NCBI GenBank assembly: GCA_002495625.1
Contig: DAGC01000004.1
Location: 119,870-183,869, forward strand
Direction of reading: 5' to 3'
DNA: 64,000 nt
DNA from: Methanobacterium sp. UBA375
GTDB taxonomy: Archaea; Methanobacteriota; Methanobacteria; Methanobacteriales; Methanobacteriaceae
In this document: positions 52,430 to 64,000 of the stretch, one piece after another
Position numbering within the stretch: position 1 is the stretch's first letter
How the letters are laid out: every line of letters starts with the position of its first letter
Translations under genes and position numbers: made by a program
The notes under the pieces: model-generated
Databases searched by the model: none
What the model saw: only the letters and a program-made list of their open reading frames with translations
Told to the model about the DNA's origin: nothing

Positions 52430-53692
52430 TTATTCATTATAATTAATCACAAATTCAAAGTTGCAGTACTTATCCCTATCCTCCAGGCAATGGGTTTGCC
52501 CAACGTTACCATGTAAATTGGTCCAGGTGAAACTGCGCAGTACTATGACTCTGCATATCATACAGAACATGGGACTGGCGTCAGTATCATCAACCCAGGG
52601 ACAATTATGGAATTTAAATAGTATAGGACCGTTTTCATCGGTTAATTCTGTTTCAATGCCCAGGTTGGAGAAAAAATCCCTAAGCCAGGAAATATAACAT
52701 CGGAATATGTTTTCTGGGGTGTTTGCCGCCTTTCCCAGGCAGATCTCAAGGTCTTTCAAAAACCGGGCCTTCGTATTTTTCTCGAATCGGTCCGAGAAGC
52801 TTCTGGCTATGTTATTCCGTACCTGGGGCGGTATGTTGGATGCAAAAACAGGTAGCGCGCTTAAGACAAAATTTGAAAGCTCTCCCCGGGCTTTATCCTT
52901 GAGCAATTCTTCTTTTTCCTTTTCCGCCCTTTTCCGCTCGGTTATATCTCTAAAAACAAGGGCTACTCCTATTACGCTCCCATTTTCATCCCGGATAGGT
53001 GCGCTGCTATCATCTATGGGTAACCTGGTCCCATCCTTGGTGATGAGTAAGGCAGGGTCGTTCATTTCTATTACGGCGTCCCTTTTAAGGACCTTAGTCA
53101 CCGGGTCTTCCAGGGGGATTCCGGTGTGTTCATTTATTATCTGGAAGACGTCTACCAGTGTTTTACCAATGGCTTCCTCCTGGTCCCAGCCAGTAACCTT
53201 CCGGGCCACCGGGTTCATGAAGATGATCACACCCTCCTTATCGGTGGCTATCACCGCGTCACCGATACTTTCCAGGGTGGTGGAGAGCCATTTTTCACTT
53301 TCTTTAAGTTTACGGTCCATCTCGTGCTTGTAGATGGCTATCTCCACTGAGCTGTGCAGTTCTCTGTCTTCGAATGGTTTGATTATGTAGCCGAATGGTT
53401 CGGTTATCTTGGCCCTTTTCAGGGTTTCCTCGTCAGAATAAGCAGTTAAGTACAAAACAGGGATATCAAAATCATCGTGGATTCTCTGTGCAGCTTCTAT
53501 TCCGTCTATTTTCCCTTTAAGCACTATATCCATGAGAATTAAGTCTGGTGGATTCTCCCTGACCAGCTCCAGGGCTTCTTCACCCGAGGGAGTGACACCG
53601 ATGACCTGGTAGCCCAGGCCTTCGGCCCGGTGCTTTATATCCATGGCCACTATACTTTCATCTTCCACTACTAGTATCTTGATTTTAGACAT
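52430..53692 (-). CDS. Response regulator: REC - PAS - methanogen output domain
   Basis: The 420-residue signalling protein has an N-terminal receiver domain (VVEDESIVAMDI; phosphoacceptor Asp in LILMDIVLKG near residue 56; YLTAYSD; Lys in IKPFEDRE), then a PAS domain (about 132-258, DAVIATDKEGVIIFMN, RDITERKRAEK). The C-terminal domain of about 140 residues is rich in cysteines (NCPWVDD, FCMICRV, HCLEDRDKYC), matching the methanogen output domain 1 type. No HTH or kinase domain is seen, so output is probably by protein contact or metal chemistry. The cognate histidine kinase is not in the window. Confidence 0.88.
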   Translation of the reverse strand: MSKIKILVVEDESIVAMDIKHRAEGLGYQVIGVTPSGEEALELVRENPPDLILMDIVLKGKIDGIEAAQRIHDDFDIPVLYLTAYSDEETLKRAKITEPFGYIIKPFEDRELHSSVEIAIYKHEMDRKLKESEKWLSTTLESIGDAVIATDKEGVIIFMNPVARKVTGWDQEEAIGKTLVDVFQIINEHTGIPLEDPVTKVLKRDAVIEMNDPALLITKDGTRLPIDDSSAPIRDENGSVIGVALVFRDITERKRAEKEKEELLKDKARGELSNFVLSALPVFASNIPPQVRNNIARSFSDRFEKNTKARFLKDLEICLGKAANTPENIFRCYISWLRDFFSNLGIETELTDENGPILFKFHNCPWVDDTDASPMFCMICRVIVLRSFTWTNLHGNVGQTHCLEDRDKYCNFEFVINYNE

Positions 53693-53853
53693 GTGAATCG
53701 AATTTTAGGATGATGGTTGAAATTACCATCATTCATTTTTTTAATTAACTATTCAGTTATTAACCAAATAACATCTATCGCTATACAGTTATAAATCTAA
53801 TTAAACTTCTATATTAATTTTTATGGATAAATCTAATGAGTGATACTATTTAC

Positions 53854-55689
53854 TTACTTATTCTGAAGTTCTCGGCGGATTGTTTGGGCTAGTTTCTGGC
53901 TGATGCCCTCCACTTCAGCAATTTCCTCAAGACTGGCCTTTTGAATATTCTCCATACTACCAAAATGTCTGATTAACCTCAACTTCCGCTTAGGACCCAC
54001 CCCAGGGATATGATCAAGTGCTGAGCCTTCTATCTCCTTGGACCTGAGCTTTTTATGGTAAGTAACTGCAAACCGGTGGGCTTCATCCCGCACCCTCATA
54101 AGCAGGTGTAACGCTTTAGAATTCCGGGGAAGTATGATGGGAGTGGGAAAACCGGGAATGAAGATGTGCTCAAATTCCTTGGCAAGACCGATAACCGGGA
54201 TACTGGTGAGGTTTAAAGATTTCAAAACCTGTAATGTGGTGTTAAGCTGTCCCTTACCCCCGTCTATGACTATGAGGTCTGGACGGGTATGTTCTTTTAA
54301 GGCATGATCTTCCATTTTACCGGTGTCTCCATTCACCTCACCGGTATCTTCTTTACGGGTCAACTCTGCACTTATTAATTTCTTATATCTACGGGTTAAA
54401 ACCTCCCGCATCATGGCGTAATCATCGGGTCCTGGTGTTTCAATTTTATATCTCCGGTAGTTGCTCTTTTTAGGTTTTCCATCTTCAAAGACTACCATGG
54501 ACCCCACTGCCAGTTTACCGCTGATATTGGAGATGTCGAAGGCCTCGATGTACCGGGGTATCCTGGGAATTCCCAGGTAATCCTTCACCTCCAGAAGCGC
54601 TCCCTTCACCTGTTCCTGCTGGTTACGGGCTATATCGGCATTTTTAGCTACCATCTTAACCAGCCGATATTCCAGACCTTCTTCAGGGACTTTAATTGTA
54701 ATATCATTTCCTGATTTCTCCTGGAGCCAGTCTGTAATCAGGTCTTCCTCGTTCACATGGTACTGCAGGATCAGCTCTGAGGGCACCTGCTGGGGGCCGC
54801 TGTAGTACTGTTTCAGGAATGCAGATAGTACGGACTGTGGGGTGCCTACCCCTCCTTCGGCTCCGCTCATGAGGAACTCCTCCTTACCTATGATCTTACC
54901 ATTCCGCACCCGGAAGAGGACCACTGATGCAAATTCCTCATCTAAAGAGCAGGCTATCACATCCTGTTCCAAGCTGCGATCGAACTCTATTTTCTGCTTT
55001 TCCACCATATCCTTGATGGAGGCTATTTGGTCCCTTAAAAGCGCCGCCCTCTCATACTCGTGGTTAGCCGCTGCTTCTTCCATGTTCTTCTTTTGGATGT
55101 CCATGATTTCACTGTACTTCCCCTGGAAAAACAGGTTAGCCTTGTCTATCAGTTTATTATAGTCCTCCTTACTTATCCTGCCGTCACAGGGCGCCTCGCA
55201 TAGTTCCATCTGGCTGTTCAGGCAGGGCCCGTCCATGTTCTTACAGTCCCTGATCTTGAAGAGTGCCTTGATAAACCGGAGCATCCTCCGGAGGGGGGTT
55301 ACATCTGTAAAGGGCCCATAATAATAGGAGCCGTCTTCCGTAATTCTACGGGTTATTATTACCCGGGGGAAATCTTCGTTGGTTATTTTAACGTAGGGGT
55401 ATCTCTTATCATCCTTTAAACGGATGTTGTAGCGTGGTAAATATTTTTTTATTAGATTTGACTCTAAAATTAGGGCTTCTTTCTCGGTGTCGGTTACGAT
55501 GTACTCCAGACTGTGGAAATGCTTCATCATGATCCTGGTCTTATCCGAGTCCAGTTCCTCCTTGAAGTAGGATTTAACCCGTTTCTTCAGGGATTTAGCC
55601 TTTCCCACATAGAGTATCTTCTCTTCGGCGTCCTTGAAGATGTATACTCCTGGCTTGTCTGGTAGGTTACTGGTGTTGTTTAGAGTCAT
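53854..55689 (-). CDS. uvrC: Excinuclease ABC subunit C
   Basis: UvrC makes both incisions around bulky DNA lesions after UvrA/UvrB loading. The 611-residue product has the GIY-YIG nuclease domain (PGVYIFKDAEE, ILYVGKAK), a Cys-rich region, a UVR motif (EYERAALLRDQIASIKD), the RNase H-like domain (FDISNISG, VIDGGKGQL) and a C-terminal helix-hairpin-helix (IPGVGPKRKLRLIRHF). ATG 55689 has AGGA 5 nt upstream and is preferred over ATG 55710. It is divergent from uvrB. This bacterial-type system is common in mesophilic methanogens and was presumably acquired by transfer. Confidence 0.95.
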   Translation of the reverse strand: MTLNNTSNLPDKPGVYIFKDAEEKILYVGKAKSLKKRVKSYFKEELDSDKTRIMMKHFHSLEYIVTDTEKEALILESNLIKKYLPRYNIRLKDDKRYPYVKITNEDFPRVIITRRITEDGSYYYGPFTDVTPLRRMLRFIKALFKIRDCKNMDGPCLNSQMELCEAPCDGRISKEDYNKLIDKANLFFQGKYSEIMDIQKKNMEEAAANHEYERAALLRDQIASIKDMVEKQKIEFDRSLEQDVIACSLDEEFASVVLFRVRNGKIIGKEEFLMSGAEGGVGTPQSVLSAFLKQYYSGPQQVPSELILQYHVNEEDLITDWLQEKSGNDITIKVPEEGLEYRLVKMVAKNADIARNQQEQVKGALLEVKDYLGIPRIPRYIEAFDISNISGKLAVGSMVVFEDGKPKKSNYRRYKIETPGPDDYAMMREVLTRRYKKLISAELTRKEDTGEVNGDTGKMEDHALKEHTRPDLIVIDGGKGQLNTTLQVLKSLNLTSIPVIGLAKEFEHIFIPGFPTPIILPRNSKALHLLMRVRDEAHRFAVTYHKKLRSKEIEGSALDHIPGVGPKRKLRLIRHFGSMENIQKASLEEIAEVEGISQKLAQTIRRELQNK

Positions 55690-55973
55690 GTAAATCCTAA
55701 GTTGTTCCATTGATTAGACAAATGATAGGTCTTATTGGAAATAAAAAATAATCAAGTCGAACTATCCTTTTTTTTATATAACCTTTTTTAATCTATAGTA
55801 CTTCTCAAACACTCTAGGTTAGACTATTTAGATATTCTTAATCCAATAAAAAATATGGGGGATAGTAGTCTTTATATAATAGATGAAGGAATTAATTATA
55901 TATATTATATATATTCTATTTTTAGATTTCCTAAAACAACCTTTACATATTTATTTTCTCGACGAGGATAGAG

Positions 55974-57924
<1,951 letters not shown>

Positions 57925-57932
<8 letters not shown>

Positions 57933-60831
57933 GAAGGATAGTATCATAATCAAGGGAGCCCGGGAGCACAACCTGAGAAACATAGACGTGGAGATACCCC
58001 GGGACCAGATGGTGGTGATAACCGGTATAAGCGGTTCCGGGAAATCATCCCTGGCATTCGACACCATCTACGCCGAAGGACAGAGGCGATACGTGGAATC
58101 ATTATCCGCCTACGCCCGGCAATTCCTGGGGCAGATGAAGAAACCAGAGGCGGACTACATAGAGGGGCTCTCCCCAGCCATATCCATAGACCAGAAAACC
58201 ACCAGGATGAACCCCCGTTCCACAGTAGGTACTGTAACGGAAATATATGACTATTTACGATTATTATTTGCCCGTATCGGAATCGCCCACTGCCACGTTT
58301 GTGGTAAGGAGATCAGCCAGCAGACACCGGGCCAGATAGTGGACAACATCCTCCAGGAGCCGGAAGACACCAAGATACAGATATTAGCACCCCTGGTACG
58401 CGACAGAAAAGGAGAGCACCAGAAAATATTCGAGGACCTGCGCAGCAAGGGATTCGTCCGGGTGCGGGTGGACGGAGAAGTAAAGAATCTGGAATCAGAG
58501 ATCAAATTGGAGAAGAACTTCAAACACACCATCGAAGTATTAGTTGACCGGCTGAAGATACGATACGATCGGGATTTTGAAGCCAGACTGGCAGATTCAG
58601 TGGAAACCGCCCTGGAACTGGGAGAAGGACTACTCACAGTGGTATACGGCACTGGAGAAGATGCAACCGAAAAGCTGTTCAGTGAGGACTTCGCCTGTAC
58701 CGAGTGCGGAATCAACTTCGAGGAGATAAGCCCCCGAATGTTCTCCTTCAACAACCCCCACGGGGCCTGTCCAGAGTGTAACGGACTGGGAAGTAAGATG
58801 GAGATAGATGCCGACCTGGTGATCCCTGACCCCAGCCTGTCCCTTAATGAGGGGGCCATCCTACCATGGAGTCGATCGAAACACCGGGATAATTACTACG
58901 GTCAGATGCTAAGGGCAGTCGCTGATCACTACGGATTCAGTATGGACACACCCTTCAAAGACCTATCCCCCAAGCATCAGGATATAATACTCTACGGCTC
59001 AACCGACCGGATAGAATTCCAGTTCCAGAGGAGAAACAGACTTCATCGGGTTAAACGCCGATTTGAAGGGGTGATAACCCGTATGGAGCGGATCTACATG
59101 GAGACCAAATCCAACTATATGCGCAGTTACATGGGCCAGTTCATGAGCGACCGGAAATGCCCGGTCTGTGGCGGGACAAGGCTGCGCCCGGAGAGCCGTT
59201 CGGTAACAGTGGGGGATAAATCTATCACAGAGGTGGTGGAATGGCCTATCAAGGAATCCTATAAATTCTTCGAAGGCCTGGAACTTACTGGAAGGGAACA
59301 GTACATAGCCCAGGAAGTGCTAAAAGAGATAAAAGAAAGGTTAAGGTTCTTGAAGGATGTAGGGCTGGATTACATCACACTGGACCGTTCTTCAGGTAGT
59401 TTATCTGGGGGTGAAGCCCAGCGTATCCGTTTGGCCACCCAGATCGGCTCAGGACTGGTAGGCGTACTGTATATCCTGGATGAGCCCAGTATAGGCCTGC
59501 ACCAGCGGGACAACGCCCGCCTGATAGAGACGCTCAAGAAACTAAGGGACATAGGAAACACGCTAATCATAGTGGAGCATGACGAGGAGACCATAGTCTC
59601 CGCAGACCATGTGATAGACATTGGACCCGGGGCAGGGGAACACGGGGGACAGATAATATCCGCCGGAACACCCCAGGAGATATCCCGGGATCCGGGCTCC
59701 ATAACCGGCAAGTACCTCTCCAGACAGGAGACCATACCCGTCCCTGCTGAAAGGAAGGGGTATGATAGTTTTTTAACTGTGAAGGGAGCTCAGGAGCATA
59801 ACCTGCAGAACATCGATGTGGACTTCCCCTTGGGTGTTTTCACCTGCATAACCGGGGTTTCAGGTTCAGGCAAAAGCACACTCATAAACGACGTCTTATA
59901 TAATGGTTTATACGGTATTTTAAACCATAAACACATGAACCCTGGTAAACACCAGTCCATAGAGGGAATAGAACAGATTGATAAGGCCATAATCATCGAC
60001 CAGTCACCTATCGGGCGTACTCCCCGGTCTAACTCGGCCACCTACACTGGAGTGTTCACCTACATCAGGGAACTCTTCGCCCAGACCCCAACTGCTAACC
60101 AGAGAGGATACAAACCGGGCAGGTTCAGTTTCAATGTTAAGGGAGGGCGGTGTGAAGCCTGTACTGGTGATGGTATCATCAAGATCGAGATGCACTTCCT
60201 GGCAGATGTCTACGTGCCCTGTGAAGTCTGTAACGGTAAAAGATACAACAGGGAAACACTGGAAGTCCGTTATAAAGGTAAAAACATAGCCGAAGTCCTG
60301 GATATGACGGTAGAGGAGGCTTTAGAATTCTTCGAGAACATTCCCCGTATCAAGAAGAAGCTGCAGACCCTGGACGATGTTGGTCTGGGATACATCAAAC
60401 TGGGACAACCCGCCACCACCCTTTCTGGTGGAGAGGCCCAGAGAGTTAAACTGGCCAAGGAATTAAGCCGCCAAAGCACCGGTAAAACCCTGTACATCCT
60501 GGATGAACCAACCACCGGCCTGCACTTCGCCGATATCAAGAAGTTGTTACACGTCCTGGAGAGACTCCGGGACTCAGGTAACACCATCATAGTAATCGAA
60601 CATAATCTGGACGTCATAAAAACCGCTGACTACATCATAGACCTGGGACCGGAAGGTGGAGACGATGGTGGAAAGGTCATTGCCCAGGGCACGCCGGAAG
60701 AGATAGCAACAAGTGGAACTTACACTGGTGAATTTTTAGAACATATCTTAAGTGAGGATAATATTTTATCTAACCTGGAAAGTGGAAGTGAAGCTGTTCC
60801 TGGTGAGACAGGCAACAACAACAACAAATAA
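57925..60831 (+). CDS. uvrA: Excinuclease ABC subunit A
   Basis: This ABC-type ATPase finds helix-distorting lesions and loads UvrB. It has 968 residues: two ATPase modules with Walker A GISGSGKSSLAF and GVSGSGKSTLIN, signatures LSGGEAQRI and LSGGEAQRV, and zinc fingers (CTECG...CPECNG, CPVCGG, CEACTG...CEVCNG). ATG 57925 overlaps the uvrB stop (8 bp), preceded by GAGG; ATG/GTG-like codons further upstream would lie deeper in uvrB. The C-terminus ends in a short Asn-rich tail (NNNNK). Confidence 0.97.
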
Positions 60832-60942
60832 AAAACCATCTTTTCTATTTTATTTCAAGAAAATTTTATTATTTTCAAACCCCCATATATTTTATTGCAG
60901 ATTTTCTTTCTAAAAAAAGTTGAATTTACTGGGGATGACAGG

Positions 60943-61863
60943 ATGGTTAATCAGAGCCAAAGTGATGTTTACCTCATTAAAACCGAGGATAGGACAGAGG
61001 GAATAGATCTTTTACTTAAAAAATTTAGTTTAAATGAATTTTCCGGGAAAAATGTGGCTATAAAGGCCAATTTTAACAGCGCCGATCCCTTCCCGGCATC
61101 CACCCACCTACAGACTTTGCAGGCGCTGGTCAGGAATCTCCAGGAAGCCGGAGCATCTCAATTGGTGATGGCCGAGCGCAGTGGCATGGGAACCACCCGG
61201 GAAGTACTGGAGAAGATGGGTGTATATGAATTATCCCGTGAACTTGGTTTTAAACTGGTGGTCCTTGATGAAGAGGAAAAAGAAGGCTGGATTAAAATCA
61301 AGGGAGATGGAAACCACTGGCTTAGGGGTTTTTATATTTCTAAAATATTTCAAGAGGCAGATAAGGTGGTGCAGACCTGCTGTCTGAAAACCCATAGATT
61401 CGGAGGCCATTTCACCCTTTCCCTTAAAAATTCGGTGGGCCTGGTGGCTAAAAAAGTCCCGGGAAGTGTTTACAACTACATGGCCGAGTTACATATGTCC
61501 CCATACCAGCGGAAGATGATCGCAGAGATAAACCCACACTACCCTGTGGACCTGGTTTTAATGGATGGAATAAAAGCCTTCCTAGACCAAGGACCAGAAA
61601 GAGGCCAGTTAGCCGAACCCCATCTTTTACTGGCTTCAACCGACAGGGTGGCCATTGATGCGGTGGGAGTTGCCGTATTAAGATATTACGGTACCACCGG
61701 TGATGTTTCTGGTGGGCCGATCTTCCAGCAGGAACAGATTAAAAGAGGGGTAGAACTGGATGTTGGGGTTGAATCTGCAGATAAAATTAATTTAATACCA
61801 GTTACCGATGAAAGCCAGAAAGCTGCCGATGATTTAAACTCTATTTTAGAAGAACAGGGATGA
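60943..61863 (+). CDS. DUF362 family protein
   Basis: The 306-residue cytoplasmic protein of the DUF362 family, often found with ferredoxin domains elsewhere, has VAIKANFNSADPFPASTHL, CLKTHRFGGHFTLSLKNSVG and VDLVLMDGIKAF as conserved segments. No iron-sulfur motif is present; two cysteines occur in VVQTCCLKTH. ATG 60943 with GGGGAT upstream is preferred over a TTG 48 bp earlier. Function unknown. Confidence 0.85.
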   Translation: MVNQSQSDVYLIKTEDRTEGIDLLLKKFSLNEFSGKNVAIKANFNSADPFPASTHLQTLQALVRNLQEAGASQLVMAERSGMGTTREVLEKMGVYELSRELGFKLVVLDEEEKEGWIKIKGDGNHWLRGFYISKIFQEADKVVQTCCLKTHRFGGHFTLSLKNSVGLVAKKVPGSVYNYMAELHMSPYQRKMIAEINPHYPVDLVLMDGIKAFLDQGPERGQLAEPHLLLASTDRVAIDAVGVAVLRYYGTTGDVSGGPIFQQEQIKRGVELDVGVESADKINLIPVTDESQKAADDLNSILEEQG

Positions 61864-62022
61864 TAACCTGGGTTCTTTTTATACTCTAACCAGTTAGATC
61901 CTGTTTTCATTTGGATTAGAAATCCTATTTTGCACTGTCTTTAAATGAATATTTTTATAAACCCAGAATGGAGATACTCTTAATATTAGTTGAAAAACTA
62001 ATTATTTATTGGTGGAATAAAA

Positions 62023-62952
<930 letters not shown>

Positions 62953-62996
62953 CAAATTCAGAAATTTTAAGGTCTAAACTAAATTAGGGAGAATAA

Positions 62997-63803
62997 ATGA
63001 AACTGACATTTTTAGGAAGTGGCGGGGGAAGATTTGCCACCATAACCCAGAAGAGGATGACCGGCGGTTTCAGAATCGATGACATCGATGGAAAGAACAT
63101 CCACATAGACCCAGGACCCGGGGCGCTGGTGCGGACGTACCAGTTTGGACTGAGCCCCTTAAAGTTAAACGGGGTGCTGGTCTCCCACAGCCACACCGAC
63201 CACTACACCGATGCCGAGGTCCTAATCGAGGCCATGACCAGGGGTATGACTCGGAAAAAGGGCTTTCTGGTGGGTAGTAAAAGTGTTATAGATGGATATG
63301 AAAGATGGGGACCCTGCATATCCGAGTATCACAAGAACATCCCCCGGGTTAACATATTGGAAGCTGGAGAAACAGTTAAAATAGATAAACTAAGGGTAAC
63401 CGCCACCAGCACCAAACACGGCGACCCTAAAGCGGTGGGGTTCAAGTTCCAGATAGATGATTTTATCATTTCCTACACCTCAGATACAGGGTACATACCA
63501 GAACTTGCCAGGGAACATAAAGATGCGGATGTGATTATAGCCAGTGTAATAAGACCCAATGGTGACCGTCTGCACGGGCATCTCTGTGCAGATGATTTCC
63601 AGAAACTGGTGGAGGAAGTTTCGCCTAAGCTGGCCATAATGACCCACCTGGGGATGAAGCTCATCATGAACCATCCTGACCAGGAAGCAGAAAGAATCAA
63701 AAAGAACACGGGAACACAGGTAATAGCTGCCCGGGATGGTATGGAGATAGATCTGGATGAGTTCAGGCCGAAACAGCAGACACTGGATGAGTTTAAATCT
63801 TGA
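62997..63803 (+). CDS. Metallo-beta-lactamase-fold hydrolase
   Basis: This MBL-fold protein of 268 residues has the metal motif SHSHTDHYTD and downstream ligands in STKHGD (His), SYTSDTGYI (Asp) and THLGMKL (His). It is of the PhnP/RNase Z-like group of phosphodiesterases or other hydrolases; the exact substrate is not evident. GGGAGA precedes ATG 62997. It is on the same strand as the DUF2121-like gene, 44 bp after it. Confidence 0.88.
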   Translation: MKLTFLGSGGGRFATITQKRMTGGFRIDDIDGKNIHIDPGPGALVRTYQFGLSPLKLNGVLVSHSHTDHYTDAEVLIEAMTRGMTRKKGFLVGSKSVIDGYERWGPCISEYHKNIPRVNILEAGETVKIDKLRVTATSTKHGDPKAVGFKFQIDDFIISYTSDTGYIPELAREHKDADVIIASVIRPNGDRLHGHLCADDFQKLVEEVSPKLAIMTHLGMKLIMNHPDQEAERIKKNTGTQVIAARDGMEIDLDEFRPKQQTLDEFKS

Positions 63804-64000
63804 ATTTAAGATTTCTGTACTTGTTAAACTTTAAATAATTTAAAATTTAAAAAGATAGTGATAGGGATTAATATTTTGACTTAAGGATAATAAATAAATT
63901 TTTTTGTAGATGAGAAGTAATGTGGGGAACGATTTCATGACGGATATAGAAGCTGATATTAAGGATATAAACAGCAGATGAGGGAGATTTCAAAGAAGAT
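63804..64000 (+). other. Window end; possible start of another gene
   Basis: After an AT-rich spacer, an ATG at 63937 opens a 14-codon frame (begins MTDIEADIKDI) ending at a TGA that overlaps another ATG at 63978, whose frame runs off the window. The next gene may begin at 63978, or the two frames may be one gene with a frameshift; too little is visible to decide. Confidence 0.3.

Noticed and set aside
58251..58859. Minus-strand open frame of 202 codons inside uvrA
   Set aside because: Antisense to conserved UvrA zinc-finger and ATPase sequence, with Ser-rich low-quality translation.

Overview
The window reads as a piece of the main chromosome of a methanogenic archaeon, most likely of the order Methanobacteriales. 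The evidence is heterodisulfide reductase genes (hdrC-hdrB-hdrA), an archaeal histone, archaeal-type phosphopantothenate synthetase, UPF0200/UPF0201 proteins, class III signal-peptide pilins with their peptidase, a response regulator ending in a methanogen output domain, AT-rich spacers with T-rich gene ends, and many GTG/TTG starts with GGAG/GGTG ribosome sites. I saw no transposase, integrase or CRISPR array.

Layout. 1-1.5 kb: the 3' part of a tRNA-Cys gene followed by cysS. 1.7-8.4 kb: a GMC-type flavoprotein, a ThiF/MoeB-like E1 enzyme and an hdrCBA operon whose HdrA has a C-terminal MvhD-like domain that has lost its cysteines. 8.4-24 kb: a sulfur/cysteine region on both strands. It holds an orphan substrate-binding protein, a MoaD/ThiS-like ubiquitin fold, a short SerA-like dehydrogenase, a PatB-like C-S lyase, two NifX-like proteins, an Mrp ATPase, a TusA / DsrE2-like / NifS-like operon, cysK, cysE and a Cys-rich HTH regulator. 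24-31 kb: histone, asnB, gatC, an ACT regulator, homoserine dehydrogenase, an ApgM-family protein and pyrG. 31-50 kb: cell-surface genes, namely a prepilin peptidase, class III pilins, a 2,050-residue beta-helix/PKD adhesin and a five-gene minor-pilin-like operon, interrupted by housekeeping genes (phosphopantothenate synthetase, UPF0200, UPF0201, Dph6-like). 50-64 kb: M42 peptidase, Rieske protein, RecA/KaiC-like ATPase with a response regulator, bacterial-type uvrC and uvrBA, then DUF362, DUF2121 and metallo-beta-lactamase-fold proteins.

The strongest signal beyond ordinary annotation is a family of near-palindromes of form TATAACNATNGTTATA. Eleven copies, often in pairs, lie between about 10.2 and 22.7 kb. 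They sit in the promoters of the substrate-binding protein, the MoaD-like/flavin-protein divergent pair, the SerA-like gene, the cyclase-like gene, a secreted unknown, cysK and cysE. I read them as operators of a cysteine/sulfur regulon. The Cys-rich HTH protein encoded directly after cysE is a candidate regulator; that link is inference.

Three proteins look like familiar enzymes with key residues missing: a NifS-like protein with Thr at the PLP-lysine position, an HdrA whose fused MvhD domain has no cysteines, and an HdrB lacking one ligand of its second CCG motif. Short (about 20-34 bp) imperfect tandem duplications recur across the window, including over translation starts (cysS, hdrC), in operators (cysE) and in frame inside asnB.
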